Assembly (NCBI RefSeq): GCF_001650635.1 | Contig: NZ_LWQU01000112.1 | Span: 1 to 55,499 of the forward strand | Source: Magnetospirillum moscoviense | Lineage (GTDB): Bacteria; Pseudomonadota; Alphaproteobacteria; Rhodospirillales; Magnetospirillaceae | DNA: 55,499 nucleotides | Direction of reading: 5' to 3' | Shown here: in pieces, positions 47,483 to 55,049 of the stretch | How the letters are laid out: each line of letters begins with the position of its first letter | How positions within the stretch are numbered: the first letter of the stretch is position 1 | The notes under the pieces: model-generated | The model's database searches: none | Told to the model about the DNA's origin: nothing | Seen by the model: only the letters and a program-made list of their open reading frames with translations | Made by a program: the position numbers and the translations under genes

Positions 47483-48293
47483 GCTCGGCATCATCGCCGG
47501 CGGCGGCGAGTTCCCCGGACTCGTCATCGCCGCCTGCCGTGCCGACGGCCGGCCTTTCCATGTCCTGGGCCTGACCGGCCATGCCGACCCCAAGATCATC
47601 GGCGACGCGCCCGCCGACTGGATCAGGCTGGGCGAGGCCGGCACCGGCTTCAAGCTGCTGAAGGAAGCCGGCGTCGCCGAGATCGTGATGATCGGCCCGG
47701 TCCGCCGTCCGACCCTCAAGGAACTGGCGCCCGACTGGCGTACCACCAAATTCTTCGCCCGCGTCGGCCTGAAGGCTTTGGGCGATGACGGCCTGTTGCG
47801 GGCGGTGGCCAAGGAAATCGAAAGCGAGGGTTTCACGGTGGTCGGCATCGATTCGGTGCTGGCCGATTGCCTGGCCGTCGCCGGTCCCTATGGCGGGCTG
47901 GTGCCCGACGACCAGGCCCAATCCGACATCCTTCGCGCCTGGGAAGTCGCCAAGGGCATCGGCGCCCTGGATGTCGGCCAGGCGGTGGTGGTGCAGCAGG
48001 GCATCGTGCTGGGGGTCGAGGCGGTCGAGGGCACCGATTCCCTGATCCGCCGCTGCGCCGAACTGAAGCGCGAAGGCCCCGGCGGCGTGCTGGTCAAGGT
48101 GCGAAAGCCCGGCCAGGATCGCCGCCTGGATTTGCCGACCATCGGGCTGGCCACATTGCGTGAGGCGGCGGCGGCCGGCTTGCGCGGCATCGTCGTCCAG
48201 GCCGGCGGCGCCCTGGTGCTGGGCCGCGAGGCCATTGGGGCCGAGGCCGACCGGCTGGGGCTGTTCGTCCTGGGCCGCGAGGATGCATGCTGA
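47472..48293 (+). CDS. lpxI: UDP-2,3-diacylglucosamine pyrophosphatase LpxI
   Basis: 273 residues of the DUF1009/LpxI family: KLGIIAGGGEFPGLVI at the start, MIGPVRRPTLKEL, GLKALGDDGLLRAVAKEIE, and the C-terminal KPGQDRRLDLPTIG with the metal-binding Asp. LpxI replaces LpxH in many alphaproteobacteria and cuts UDP-diacylglucosamine to lipid X. It overlaps lpxA upstream and lpxB downstream (seven bases), so translation is tightly coupled. Confidence 0.96.
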   Translation: MASKLGIIAGGGEFPGLVIAACRADGRPFHVLGLTGHADPKIIGDAPADWIRLGEAGTGFKLLKEAGVAEIVMIGPVRRPTLKELAPDWRTTKFFARVGLKALGDDGLLRAVAKEIESEGFTVVGIDSVLADCLAVAGPYGGLVPDDQAQSDILRAWEVAKGIGALDVGQAVVVQQGIVLGVEAVEGTDSLIRRCAELKREGPGGVLVKVRKPGQDRRLDLPTIGLATLREAAAAGLRGIVVQAGGALVLGREAIGAEADRLGLFVLGREDAC

Positions 48294-49453
48294 TCTATGT
48301 GATCGCCGGCGAGCCCTCGGGCGACATGCTAGGCGCCCGGCTGATGGCCGGCCTGACCGCCCGGACCCAGGGCCAGGTCCGTTTCGCCGGCATCGGCGGC
48401 GCCAACATGAAGGGCCTGGGGCTGGCCAGCCTGTTCCCCATGGCCGAACTGACCGTCATGGGCATCACCGAGGTCCTGCCGCGCATTCCCCGCATCCTGC
48501 GGCGCGTCAACCAGACCATTGACGATATCGGCCGGCTGCGGCCCGACGCCGTCGTCACCATCGATTCCTGGGGCTTTACCGGCCGGGTGCAGAAGGCCTG
48601 CCGCCAGCGTTTTCCCGACATTCCGCGCATCCATTACGTCGCGCCGATGGTGTGGGCGTGGAAGCCCAAGCGGGCCAAGAAGCTGGCCAAGGTGCTGGAT
48701 TTCCTGATGACGTTGTTGCCGTTCGAGCCGCCTTACTTCGAGAAGGAAGGCTTGCGGGCGGCCTGCGTCGGCCATCCGGTGGTGGAAAGCGGGGCCGAGA
48801 AAGGCGACGGTGTTGCTTTTCGCGCCCGTCACGGCATCGGGGCCATGGCGCCGGTGCTGGCGGTACTGCCCGGCTCGCGCCGGTCGGAAACCAACGTGCT
48901 GCTGCCGATCTTCGCCGAGGTGCTGACCCGCCTGAAGGCCCGCCATCCCGACCTGACCTTGGTGGTGCCGACGGTGGAAACCGTGGCCGAGCGGGTGCGC
49001 GCCGCCGCCCGGGACTGGCCGTTCCCGGCCATCGTGGTCGAAGGCATGGCCGAGAAGTATGATTGCCTGGCCGCCGCCGATGCCGGCCTGGCGGCATCGG
49101 GCACGGTGGCGCTGGAGCTGGCGCTGGCCGGTCTGCCGACGGTGATCTGTTACCGCCTGTCGGCGACCACCGCCTTCATCGCCCGGCGTTTCTTCGGCTT
49201 CAAGATCAAGTGGGCGACCCTGGTGAATATGGTGCAAGATCAGGCGGTGATGCCGGAATTCCTGCAAGAGGATTGCCGGGCCAAGCCGATCGCCACCGCT
49301 GTCGATGCCCTGCTGTCCGATCCGGCCGACCGCGACCGGCGCAAGGATTTGATGCGCGACGCCATGGCCCGCATGGGGTTCGGCACCGACAGCCCCAGCG
49401 ACCGGGCGGCGGCGGCCGTTCTGGATTTCATTGCCGAAAGGAAGCGGACATGA
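48287..49453 (+). CDS. lpxB: Lipid-A-disaccharide synthase LpxB
   Basis: 388 residues. GT-B glycosyltransferase with IAGEPSGDMLGARLM, FAGIGGANM, YVAPMVWAWKPKRAKKLAKV, VLPGSRRSE and ASGTVALELALAGLPTVICYR. It joins lipid X and UDP-diacylglucosamine to the lipid A disaccharide. The stop overlaps the next gene start (ATGA, 49450-49453). Confidence 0.97.
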   Translation: MLIYVIAGEPSGDMLGARLMAGLTARTQGQVRFAGIGGANMKGLGLASLFPMAELTVMGITEVLPRIPRILRRVNQTIDDIGRLRPDAVVTIDSWGFTGRVQKACRQRFPDIPRIHYVAPMVWAWKPKRAKKLAKVLDFLMTLLPFEPPYFEKEGLRAACVGHPVVESGAEKGDGVAFRARHGIGAMAPVLAVLPGSRRSETNVLLPIFAEVLTRLKARHPDLTLVVPTVETVAERVRAAARDWPFPAIVVEGMAEKYDCLAAADAGLAASGTVALELALAGLPTVICYRLSATTAFIARRFFGFKIKWATLVNMVQDQAVMPEFLQEDCRAKPIATAVDALLSDPADRDRRKDLMRDAMARMGFGTDSPSDRAAAAVLDFIAERKRT

Positions 49454-49848
49454 GCTTTCGCATGCTGCACACCATGATCCGGGTCGGCGATCTGGACCGC
49501 TCGATCGATTTCTATACCCGATTGCTGGGCATGAAAGTACTGCGGCGCCAGGATTACCCCGATGGCCGCTTCACCCTGGCCTTCGTCGGCTATGGCGACG
49601 AGCAGGCCAACAGCGTGATCGAGCTGACCCACAATTGGGACACGGCGTCCTACGATTTGGGGACCGGCTTCGGCCATATCGCCCTGGGGGTGCCCGATAT
49701 CTATGGCACCTGCGATGGTCTGGCGGCGGCGGGCGCCAAGATCACCCGTCCGCCCGGTCCGATGAAGCACGGCAAGACGGTGATCGCCTTTCTGGAAGAC
49801 CCCGACGGCTACAAGATCGAGCTGATCGAGCTAAGCCAAGGGGCGTAA
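49450..49848 (+). CDS. gloA: Lactoylglutathione lyase (glyoxalase I)
   Basis: 132 residues from ATG 49450. It shows the two VOC-fold modules of glyoxalase [28 protein letters not shown]-type start with a metal His, then [10 protein letters not shown] with a metal Glu, GFGHIALGV with the second His, and [12 protein letters not shown] with the second Glu. It detoxifies methylglyoxal. It is translationally coupled to lpxB, and its last 40 bases overlap the end of the convergent trmFO. Confidence 0.95.
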   Translation: MSFRMLHTMIRVGDLDRSIDFYTRLLGMKVLRRQDYPDGRFTLAFVGYGDEQANSVIELTHNWDTASYDLGTGFGHIALGVPDIYGTCDGLAAAGAKITRPPGPMKHGKTVIAFLEDPDGYKIELIELSQGA

Positions 49849-51158
49849 TCGGCGGCCGCCCGCACGGTGTAAAGCCGCTTGCGGTCGCGGCCCTTGACGC
49901 GCTTACCCCGTTCGTCGCGTTCCGGGGCCGGCGGGAACAGGCCGAAATTGACGTTCATCGGCTGATAGGTCTCGACCATGCCACCACCGGTGACATGGGC
50001 CAGGATGGCGCCCAGGGCGGTGGTGACCGGCGGCGCGGGGATGTCGCGCTCCAGCCGCTCGGCGGCGGCGAACAGCCCGGCCAGCAGGCCGATGGCGGTG
50101 CTTTCGACATAGCCCTCGCAGCCGGTGATCTGGCCGGCCAGACGGATGCGCGGGCTGGCCTTCAGCCGCAAGGACCCATCCAGCACCAGCGGACCCTTGA
50201 CGAAGGTGTTGCGGTGCATGCCGCCCAGGCGGGCGAACTCGGCCCCTTCCAGGCCGGGGATCATGCGGAATACCCGCACCTGATCGGCATGGCGCAGCTT
50301 GGTCTGGAAGCCCACCATGTTCCACAGCGTGCCCAGCGCGTTGTCCTGGCGTAACTGGATGATGGCGTGGGGCTTGGGGCCGTTGGGATCGGTCAGGCCG
50401 ACCGGCTTCATCGGCCCGAAGGCCAGGGTCTCGCGGCCGCGCTCGGCCATCACCTCGATGGGCAGGCAGCCCTCGAAATAGGGCGTGTCCTTTTCCCATT
50501 CGTGGAAGGCGACGCGCGCACCCTCCAGCAGGGCGTCGATGAAGCCGTGATATTGCTCTTTCGACAGCGGGCAATTGATGTAGTCGGTGCCGTCGCCCTT
50601 GTCATAGCGCGACTGGTACCACGCCTTGGAAAAATCGATGCTGTCCTTGTGGACGATGGGGGCGATGGCGTCGAAGAAGGACAGCTGCTCCTCGCCGGTC
50701 AGGCCGCCGATGGCCTGGGCCAGCGGTTCCGAGGTCAACGGGCCGGTGGCGATGACCACGCTGTCCCAGTCCGCCGGCGGCAGGCCCGCCACTTCCTCGC
50801 GGATCACCGTGACCTGGGGCAGGGCGGTCAGCTTTTGTCCGACCCGGACCGAAAAGCCCTCGCGGTCCACCGCCAGGGCTCCGCCGGCCGGCACCTTGCA
50901 CTCGTCGGCGGCTTGCATGATCAGCGAGCCGGCCTGGCGCAGCTCGGCATGCAGCAGGCCGACGGCGTTGTATTCGGCATCGTCCGACCGGAGCGAGTTC
51001 GAACAGACCAGCTCGGCCAGGCCGTCGGTCTGATGGGCGGGGGTGGTACGGTGGGGCCGCATCTCGTGCAGCACCACCGGGATATCGCGCCGCGCGATCT
51101 GCCAGGCTGCCTCGCAGCCGGCCAGACCGCCGCCGATGACGTGGATGGGTTGGCTCAT
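49809..51158 (-). CDS. trmFO: tRNA (uracil-5-)-methyltransferase TrmFO (folate/FAD-dependent)
   Basis: 449 residues. FAD-binding [17 protein letters not shown] at the N terminus, the conserved CSNSLRSDD block, and [28 protein letters not shown] characterise TrmFO. It methylates U54 of tRNA using methylenetetrahydrofolate. The C-terminal 13 codons overlap the gloA 3' end, an uncommon convergent overlap in this otherwise spaced region. Confidence 0.96.
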   Translation of the reverse strand: MSQPIHVIGGGLAGCEAAWQIARRDIPVVLHEMRPHRTTPAHQTDGLAELVCSNSLRSDDAEYNAVGLLHAELRQAGSLIMQAADECKVPAGGALAVDREGFSVRVGQKLTALPQVTVIREEVAGLPPADWDSVVIATGPLTSEPLAQAIGGLTGEEQLSFFDAIAPIVHKDSIDFSKAWYQSRYDKGDGTDYINCPLSKEQYHGFIDALLEGARVAFHEWEKDTPYFEGCLPIEVMAERGRETLAFGPMKPVGLTDPNGPKPHAIIQLRQDNALGTLWNMVGFQTKLRHADQVRVFRMIPGLEGAEFARLGGMHRNTFVKGPLVLDGSLRLKASPRIRLAGQITGCEGYVESTAIGLLAGLFAAAERLERDIPAPPVTTALGAILAHVTGGGMVETYQPMNVNFGLFPPAPERDERGKRVKGRDRKRLYTVRAAADYAPWLSSISSIL

Positions 51159-51201
51159 GGCCTGGACATAAGCCGGCTGTGCCGCCTATGTCCAGGATTA
51201 A

Positions 51202-51471
51202 TCAGGCCGTTTTCTGACCAGCCGAGCCCGATCCGGTTTCCTGCACCGCCGTCACCCATGACAGCGAGTGGGCCGACAGCATGTTCTGGCCCAGGCCGAT
51301 GCCGCTGATCGGCTTGGATTCTTTGGCCTTGCCGGGCTCGTCCAATGGCCCGAAGCCGTACGAGGCGAAGGCCGAGGCCGCGCCTTCCTCGGTCTTGCGG
51401 ACGCTGTGATTGTCCGCCTGTTCCTTCTTGTGCAGCAGAAGATGGGCGGGGGTGGCTGATACCGGTTCCAT
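51202..51471 (-). CDS. Small protein of unknown function
   Basis: 89 residues from ATG 51471, which follows AAGGA at good distance; a longer frame extending to 52077 has no support upstream of this start. The sequence is polar, with a Lys/Glu/His-rich N-terminal helix (LLLHKKEQADNHSVRKTEE) and a Ser/Gly-rich rest, no signal peptide and no membrane segment. I do not recognise a family. It lies 43 bases from trmFO (upstream of it on the same strand) and diverges from the DUF4170 gene. Confidence 0.55.
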   Translation of the reverse strand: MEPVSATPAHLLLHKKEQADNHSVRKTEEGAASAFASYGFGPLDEPGKAKESKPISGIGLGQNMLSAHSLSWVTAVQETGSGSAGQKTA

Positions 51472-51681
51472 GGCGTTCGTTCCTTGGAGAGAAAGTAACC
51501 GTGCCAAAACCAATGCACCGGCCGTGCCAGAAACTAAGTTGTTGAAAATCCACGAAACAGCCTTATACCCAATGGGCAAGATTTTCCGCCTTGGCCATCG
51601 CCAAGGAGGTTTCTTCCCGGCGCGGCTTGCGGTATAAGCAAGCACCGTCACGCCACCCAATCGAGTGGGGAAAGCCTGCCC

Positions 51682-52083
51682 ATGCCCAAGAAATACTTCG
51701 TTGTCGGCGGCGAATATGCCGACACCAGCTTCACCACCATCGCCGCCGGCCACAAGGAAGACCGCTTCGGTCCGTTCGACGAGAAGGACGCCCATGTGTG
51801 CTGGCGCGCGCTGACCGGCAAGACCGTCGACAACGCCATGGTGCGCTATTTCATCCGCACCGAGGGCGACGAGAATGCCGACCAGTGGTATGTGGTGGGC
51901 GGCGAATATGCCGACACCGATTTCGAGGTGATCGCCCCAGGCAAGAGCCTGGAAACCCACGGCCCCTTCACCCGCGCCGAGGCGATGGCCAAGTGGCGGG
52001 AACTGACCGGCAAGACCGTCGATAACGCCATGATCCGCTATGATCTGGCTACCGGCGCCGAATTGGCCGGCCGCCAAGGCTGA
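51682..52083 (+). CDS. Tandem DUF4170 domain protein
   Basis: 133 residues made of two similar units. Each starts with (K/Q)(Y/W)(F/Y)VVGGEYADT, about residues 4-66 and 69-128, and each ends with ALTGKTVDNAM or ELTGKTVDNAM followed by (V/I)RY. Single DUF4170 domains are common small alphaproteobacterial proteins of unknown function; an internal duplication is evident here. It is soluble with no signal peptide. TATAAG at 51632-51637 could be its -10 box. Confidence 0.85.
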   Translation: MPKKYFVVGGEYADTSFTTIAAGHKEDRFGPFDEKDAHVCWRALTGKTVDNAMVRYFIRTEGDENADQWYVVGGEYADTDFEVIAPGKSLETHGPFTRAEAMAKWRELTGKTVDNAMIRYDLATGAELAGRQG

Positions 52084-52164
52084 TTCTTCCCGCGTTAAGG
52101 CTGGTACCCACAGGAAAAATGGGGTATTTCCTTCCTTAGACTCATTTCAAAGAAGGGGTGACCG

Positions 52165-52488
52165 ATGTCCCACAAGTACCATGCCTTCATGTGCGTCCAG
52201 AGCCGTCCGCCGGGACATCCGCGCGGTTGCTGCACCAGCAAGGGCGGCGGTCAGCCGATGTTCGAGCGCCTGATGCAGAAGTTCCAGGAAGGCATGCTGT
52301 GGGAAAAGGGCGTGTCCGTCGCTCAGTCCAGCTGTCTGGGCTTTTGCAATCTGGGCCCGCTGATGGTGGTGTACCCCGAGGGCGTGTGGTACCAGCCGAA
52401 GGAAGCCGCCGACATCGACGAGATCGTCGCCTCGCATTTCGGCGAGGGCAAAGTGGTGGAACGCCTGCGGGTCACCCCGGCGAAGTAA
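52165..52488 (+). CDS. Thioredoxin-like [2Fe-2S] ferredoxin
   Basis: 107 residues. The start HKYHAFMCVQSRPPGHPRG-CC and later SSCLGFCNLGPLMVVYPEGVWY give the four Cys pattern (Cys10, Cys22 or Cys23, Cys57, Cys61) of Clostridium pasteurianum-type thioredoxin-fold 2Fe-2S ferredoxins. The double Cys at 22-23 leaves the exact ligand open. Probably a small electron carrier. It has a GGGGTG site and is followed by a terminator. Confidence 0.9.
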   Translation: MSHKYHAFMCVQSRPPGHPRGCCTSKGGGQPMFERLMQKFQEGMLWEKGVSVAQSSCLGFCNLGPLMVVYPEGVWYQPKEAADIDEIVASHFGEGKVVERLRVTPAK

Positions 52489-52490
52489 CG

Positions 52491-52515
52491 AAAGGGTCCC
52501 GCAAGGGGCCCTTTT
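52491..52515 (+). terminator. Rho-independent terminator of the ferredoxin gene
   Basis: AAAGGGTCCC (52491-52500), loop gcaa, GGGGCCCTTT (52505-52514), one wobble, then further T. Confidence 0.85.
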
Positions 52516-52567
52516 CCGTTATACCGCCCGGCCGAAGAAATGCCGTTGGGACGAAGTGTGTTTCGTC

Positions 52568-52597
52568 ATGGCCGGGCTTGACCCGGCCATCCACGCC
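52568..52597. repeat. Left palindromic repeat flanking the GIY-YIG gene
   Basis: ATGGCCGGG-cttga-CCCGGCCAT is a perfect 9-bp stem palindrome (52568-52590) followed by ccacgcc. It is matched in reverse orientation by the element at 52926-52955 (26 of 30 positions by hand alignment). Confidence 0.75.
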
Positions 52598-52638
52598 GCT
52601 GGGTGCAGATACTTAGCGCCGGCCGCATCATACGATGC

Positions 52639-52926
52639 ATGCAGGGCGGCTGGGTCTACATCATGACGAACCGACCGAATAGCACGCTGTACGTCGGTGT
52701 GACCAGCGATTTGGCACGTCGAGCTTGGGAGCACCAGGAAGGCGTCGCCGACGGCTTTACCAAGCGGTACGGGCTGAAGCGGTTGGTTTATGTCGAGCGA
52801 TACGAGGACATCCGCACCGCCATTCAGCGGGAAAAGAACCTCAAGCACTGGCCTGGGGCGTGGAAGGTCAAGCTTATCCTGGCCGACAATCCGAACTGGG
52901 ACGATCTCTACGAGCGGCTGGCGTAG
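52639..52926 (+). CDS. GIY-YIG nuclease domain protein
   Basis: 95 residues from ATG 52639; GTG 52603 gives a 107-residue version that runs into the left repeat. The single GIY-YIG domain is seen in WVYIMTNRPNSTLYVGVTSD, the catalytic Arg in LARRAWEHQEG, TKRYGLKRLVYVE and the Glu in AIQREKNLKHW. Proteins of this size (UvrC-nuclease-like, YhbQ group) have mostly unknown roles. The stop codon touches the right palindromic repeat, so the gene plus its two repeats form a compact cassette. Confidence 0.9.
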   Translation: MQGGWVYIMTNRPNSTLYVGVTSDLARRAWEHQEGVADGFTKRYGLKRLVYVERYEDIRTAIQREKNLKHWPGAWKVKLILADNPNWDDLYERLA

Positions 52927-52955
52927 CCGTGGATAGCCGGGTCAAGCCCCGCTAT
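52926..52955. repeat. Right palindromic repeat flanking the GIY-YIG gene
   Basis: This 30-bp segment (central gtggatagccgggtcaagcc) is an inverted copy of 52568-52597, differing at four positions. It begins on the last base of the GIY-YIG stop codon. Confidence 0.7.
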
Positions 52956-52986
52956 TGCCCGTTTGCCGACTCCTTCGGTTCTGACA

Positions 52987-53001
52987 TTCTCCACTGGAGA
53001 A
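52987..53001. promoter_or_regulatory. MerR-type operator-like dyad
   Basis: TTCTCC-act-GGAGAA is a perfect 6-3-6 dyad preceded by ctgaca, a -35-like hexamer. MerR-family operators have a dyad in a long spacer in this position, but no good -10 is present and the flanking gene is missing. It may be a relic of a promoter interrupted by the insertion-sequence material that follows. Confidence 0.25.
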
Positions 53002-53071
53002 AGATCGAGAGGTCAAGGTGTCGGCGTGAATTGGAGGTGACCATGAGGGACCTGATACCAAGTCCCATTGA

Positions 53072-53158
53072 TCAGAACCCATGCGCCCATTGGCGCAGCC
53101 CGATGGACATGATGGTCCAGGGCTGGTCGGTGAGTTTGTTCCAGGCGTAGCAGCCTGG
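53072..53158 (-). pseudogene. C-terminal fragment of an IS630-family transposase
   Basis: On the minus strand, the 27 codons before the TGA at 53074-53072 read CYAWNKLTDQPWTIMSIG and then LRQWAHGF. This matches the conserved C-terminal end of IS630-type transposases (AWN.L..QPW.I.SIG.R.WA). The frame is closed upstream by a TAA (53161-53159), so only a tail remains. It lies exactly where the core genome gives way to magnetosome genes. Confidence 0.7.
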
Positions 53159-53208
53159 TTAAGCTATCGCTTTGTTCAAATTATGCCGCCAGTGCGCTGG
53201 AGGACACC

Positions 53209-53775
53209 ATGTGCGGGGCATGCCCCATAGGTTGTATGATGCTTATGCCCGATGGTGATGAGGAAGGGGAGACGCGTTCCCACGGTTCTCGCTGCAAGGA
53301 TCTGAGGCGTTACCTGATACTGATGGGGGGGCTGGCTCTGATGGTTCTGTTGGGGGCCTTCGTTTACCGGCACCCCTCAGATGGTCTCAATCTGCCATGG
53401 GCTCGACGCTGGGCCAAAATGGAGGCGTTGCAGTCAATGCCTCGACCCTATCTGGGGAGAACCTAGCGCTACCGGTTTCCCAAGCTGCGGGTTTGGAATC
53501 GACATCGGTGGGGAGCGGAGGGCCGTTCTCCAGCGTCGTGACCCTTTTGCGCAATGACGGCTTCATCGTCACCAATTACCATGTGGTGCGCATTGAGACC
53601 TTTCAGCAGTCCCAAGCGTCGGACGAAATGGCCGATACATCGATCGCCGGGGTTCTAAACTCACGATCAAAGTGCAACGCCCATTATAAAGGCTGTTGCG
53701 GTGGGAACGCCCTATGGTCAGCAGATTTTGTTGCAGGTGGATCGCAATGGCCAGAAATTGCAGATTATGCTGTGA
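53209..53775 (+). pseudogene. mamE: Degenerate magnetosome protease gene mamE-like
   Basis: The N-terminal part (likely true start ATG 53236 or 53239) reads CKDLRRYLILMGGLALMVLL then GAFVYR, matching the MamE membrane anchor. It stops at 53464-53466. In the +2-shifted frame, GGPFSSVVTLLRN is joined directly to DGFIVTNYHVVR and then to IETFQ. These are three separate MamE segments, so the catalytic domain after the His, the haem-binding CXXCH motifs and most PDZ sequence are deleted. After another frame change, AVGTPYGQQILLQVDRNGQ and KLQIML match the MamE C terminus, ending at TGA 53773-53775. MamE normally processes magnetosome proteins and sorts them. This copy cannot encode an active protease. 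mamJ-like follows after 14 bases, the canonical mamE-mamJ order. Confidence 0.78.
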
Positions 53776-53789
53776 CGGAGGAGGTGTAG

Positions 53790-54695
53790 ATGACGAGTAA
53801 CCGACGGAACCGCGCCAAGGGGGCGCTTGATGAAAAGAAGTCAAGCTGGAAAGTCGCTGACTTAGCGGCGCCGCCTGTCGAGTCCGCACCCGCGCCTGAA
53901 CCTGCGGTCGCTCCGGCCGTGGCGGCGCCCAACCAGGGCAACGCATGGGCGGCGCTGCTGAAAACCTCGCCATGGTCCTCGAATCAAGCGGAGAACAAGC
54001 CGGACGAGCCGCAGGATATTCCCAAGCTTGCCGCGCTCGGCCCGCCTGAAACCGCCCCTGTCGGTGACCTTCTCGCCCAGTGGTCACCGCAGATATGGCG
54101 CCTTCCCGCGCAGGTCCATGATGATGGTGATGCCGCTGAAATTGAGCAGCGGCCCGAGCCGTTTGTTGATATGAACACGGAGCATGCGCCAAGCCAGGGG
54201 GCCGTATCTGAAATCCCGGCCGAGCCCGAGGCGGTGCATGACAATTCCATGACCGGTACTGAGGGAGATACCCAGATGATTTCAGTGGAAACCGAGGCTG
54301 AAATTGCCCTCGAATCGGAGGTTCTGGTTGCACCGGTGGTGGCCGAGCCGCTGCCTGAGTCCGAGACTGACGTCCCGCTGTCGGAGGCTTCCATGGCCGA
54401 TGACCATTTGACGATGATCTCTGACCCGTATGTCGTGGTGGACGAACCCATCGGCATACCGAACCCTGTCGAGGAGGCCTCTGTGGCCGCCTCCGCCGTA
54501 AGTTCAGTCAAGGAAGTTCCGGTAGAGGATATGTTTTCTGGAATTTTCAATGTGGCGAATGCGGCATTGCGCAGCGCCATCAGCCTGTCCACGGAGGTGG
54601 CCAACGATCCTAAGGCGGTGGGCGGCAAAATCGCCGCTCGCAGCCAAAGCCTTTTGGCCTCTTTCAAGGAACGTTGCGGTATCCGCCGGATTTAG
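53790..54695 (+). CDS. mamJ: MamJ-like (LimJ-like) acidic magnetosome-chain protein
   Basis: 301 residues behind a strong GGAGGAGG. Recognised by MamJ landmarks: the N-terminal SNRRNRAK, WAALLKTSPWSSNQ (residues 53-66; MamJ has WASLLESSPWSANQ) and PVGDLLAQWSPQIWR (90-104; MamJ PVADLVNRWSQPIWR). The middle (about 110-240) is acidic, Glu/Pro/Val-rich and low complexity, shorter than the repeats of MamJ. The C terminus (about 246-301) is helical (NVANAALRSAISLSTEVAND), where MamJ binds the actin-like MamK. MamJ ties magnetosomes to MamK filaments. No mamK follows, so this is probably a second copy like LimJ of M. magneticum. G+C is low (50% in the 60 bases from 54241). Confidence 0.82.
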   Translation: MTSNRRNRAKGALDEKKSSWKVADLAAPPVESAPAPEPAVAPAVAAPNQGNAWAALLKTSPWSSNQAENKPDEPQDIPKLAALGPPETAPVGDLLAQWSPQIWRLPAQVHDDGDAAEIEQRPEPFVDMNTEHAPSQGAVSEIPAEPEAVHDNSMTGTEGDTQMISVETEAEIALESEVLVAPVVAEPLPESETDVPLSEASMADDHLTMISDPYVVVDEPIGIPNPVEEASVAASAVSSVKEVPVEDMFSGIFNVANAALRSAISLSTEVANDPKAVGGKIAARSQSLLASFKERCGIRRI

Positions 54696-54940
54696 CTGCG
54701 GCGAGGGCGGGCGGCGGCAGAGCCAAAAATTAAGCCCGCCATCAAGCCGACAGCCACGGCGGCACCCAGTGGACCGCCAGCCAAAGCGCCAACCCCGACG
54801 CCAGCCATCTTGCCCATGGTCAGGAAACCCGCAGCCTTGGCGGTTCCCGCCGCGACAGCGCTACCAGCTCCGGCGACGGTGGAGCGAACGATAGTACGAG
54901 AACCCGCAGAGGAGGTGAACGCGGTGGGTTGACGGCTCAT
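54692..54940 (-). CDS. Small Gly/Ala-rich membrane protein, possibly magnetosome-associated
   Basis: 82 residues from ATG 54940, five bases after AGGTG; a 102-residue extension to 55000 would overlap the promoter. A Ser/Thr/Arg-rich N terminus is followed by a Gly/Ala/Val/Leu-rich hydrophobic hairpin (about 37-76, with GVGVGALAGGPLGAAVAVGL) and a basic tail RPRRS. Such small Gly-rich hydrophobic proteins are typical of magnetosome membranes (Mms6, MamD, MamG types), but I find no specific match. It is convergent with the mamJ-like gene and overlaps it by four bases. Confidence 0.55.
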   Translation of the reverse strand: MSRQPTAFTSSAGSRTIVRSTVAGAGSAVAAGTAKAAGFLTMGKMAGVGVGALAGGPLGAAVAVGLMAGLIFGSAAARPRRS

Positions 54941-54982
54941 GGGACACCTATCGGCTGTTTTTGAGAATAACTCTCGAACGCA

Positions 54983-55011
54983 GTTATGCCGCAACTGCAA
55001 CTCATTGTCAA
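54983..55011 (-). promoter_or_regulatory. Strong sigma-70 promoter for the small membrane protein gene
   Basis: On the minus strand, TTGACA (55011-55006), a 17-bp spacer and CATAAC (54988-54983). Downstream, between the start site and ATG, TTGAGAATAACTCTCGAA (54961-54978) is an imperfect dyad with GAGA/TCTC arms that could be an operator. Confidence 0.6.
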
Positions 55012-55049
55012 TTGAGTTTTTCTCGGCCGACGGCTTTTAGGGATTTCCG

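Noticed and set aside
53041-53148. Plus-strand frame beginning MRDLIPSPIDQNP as a small gene
   Set aside because: It is the antisense of the transposase tail, which has a recognisable family match on the minus strand.
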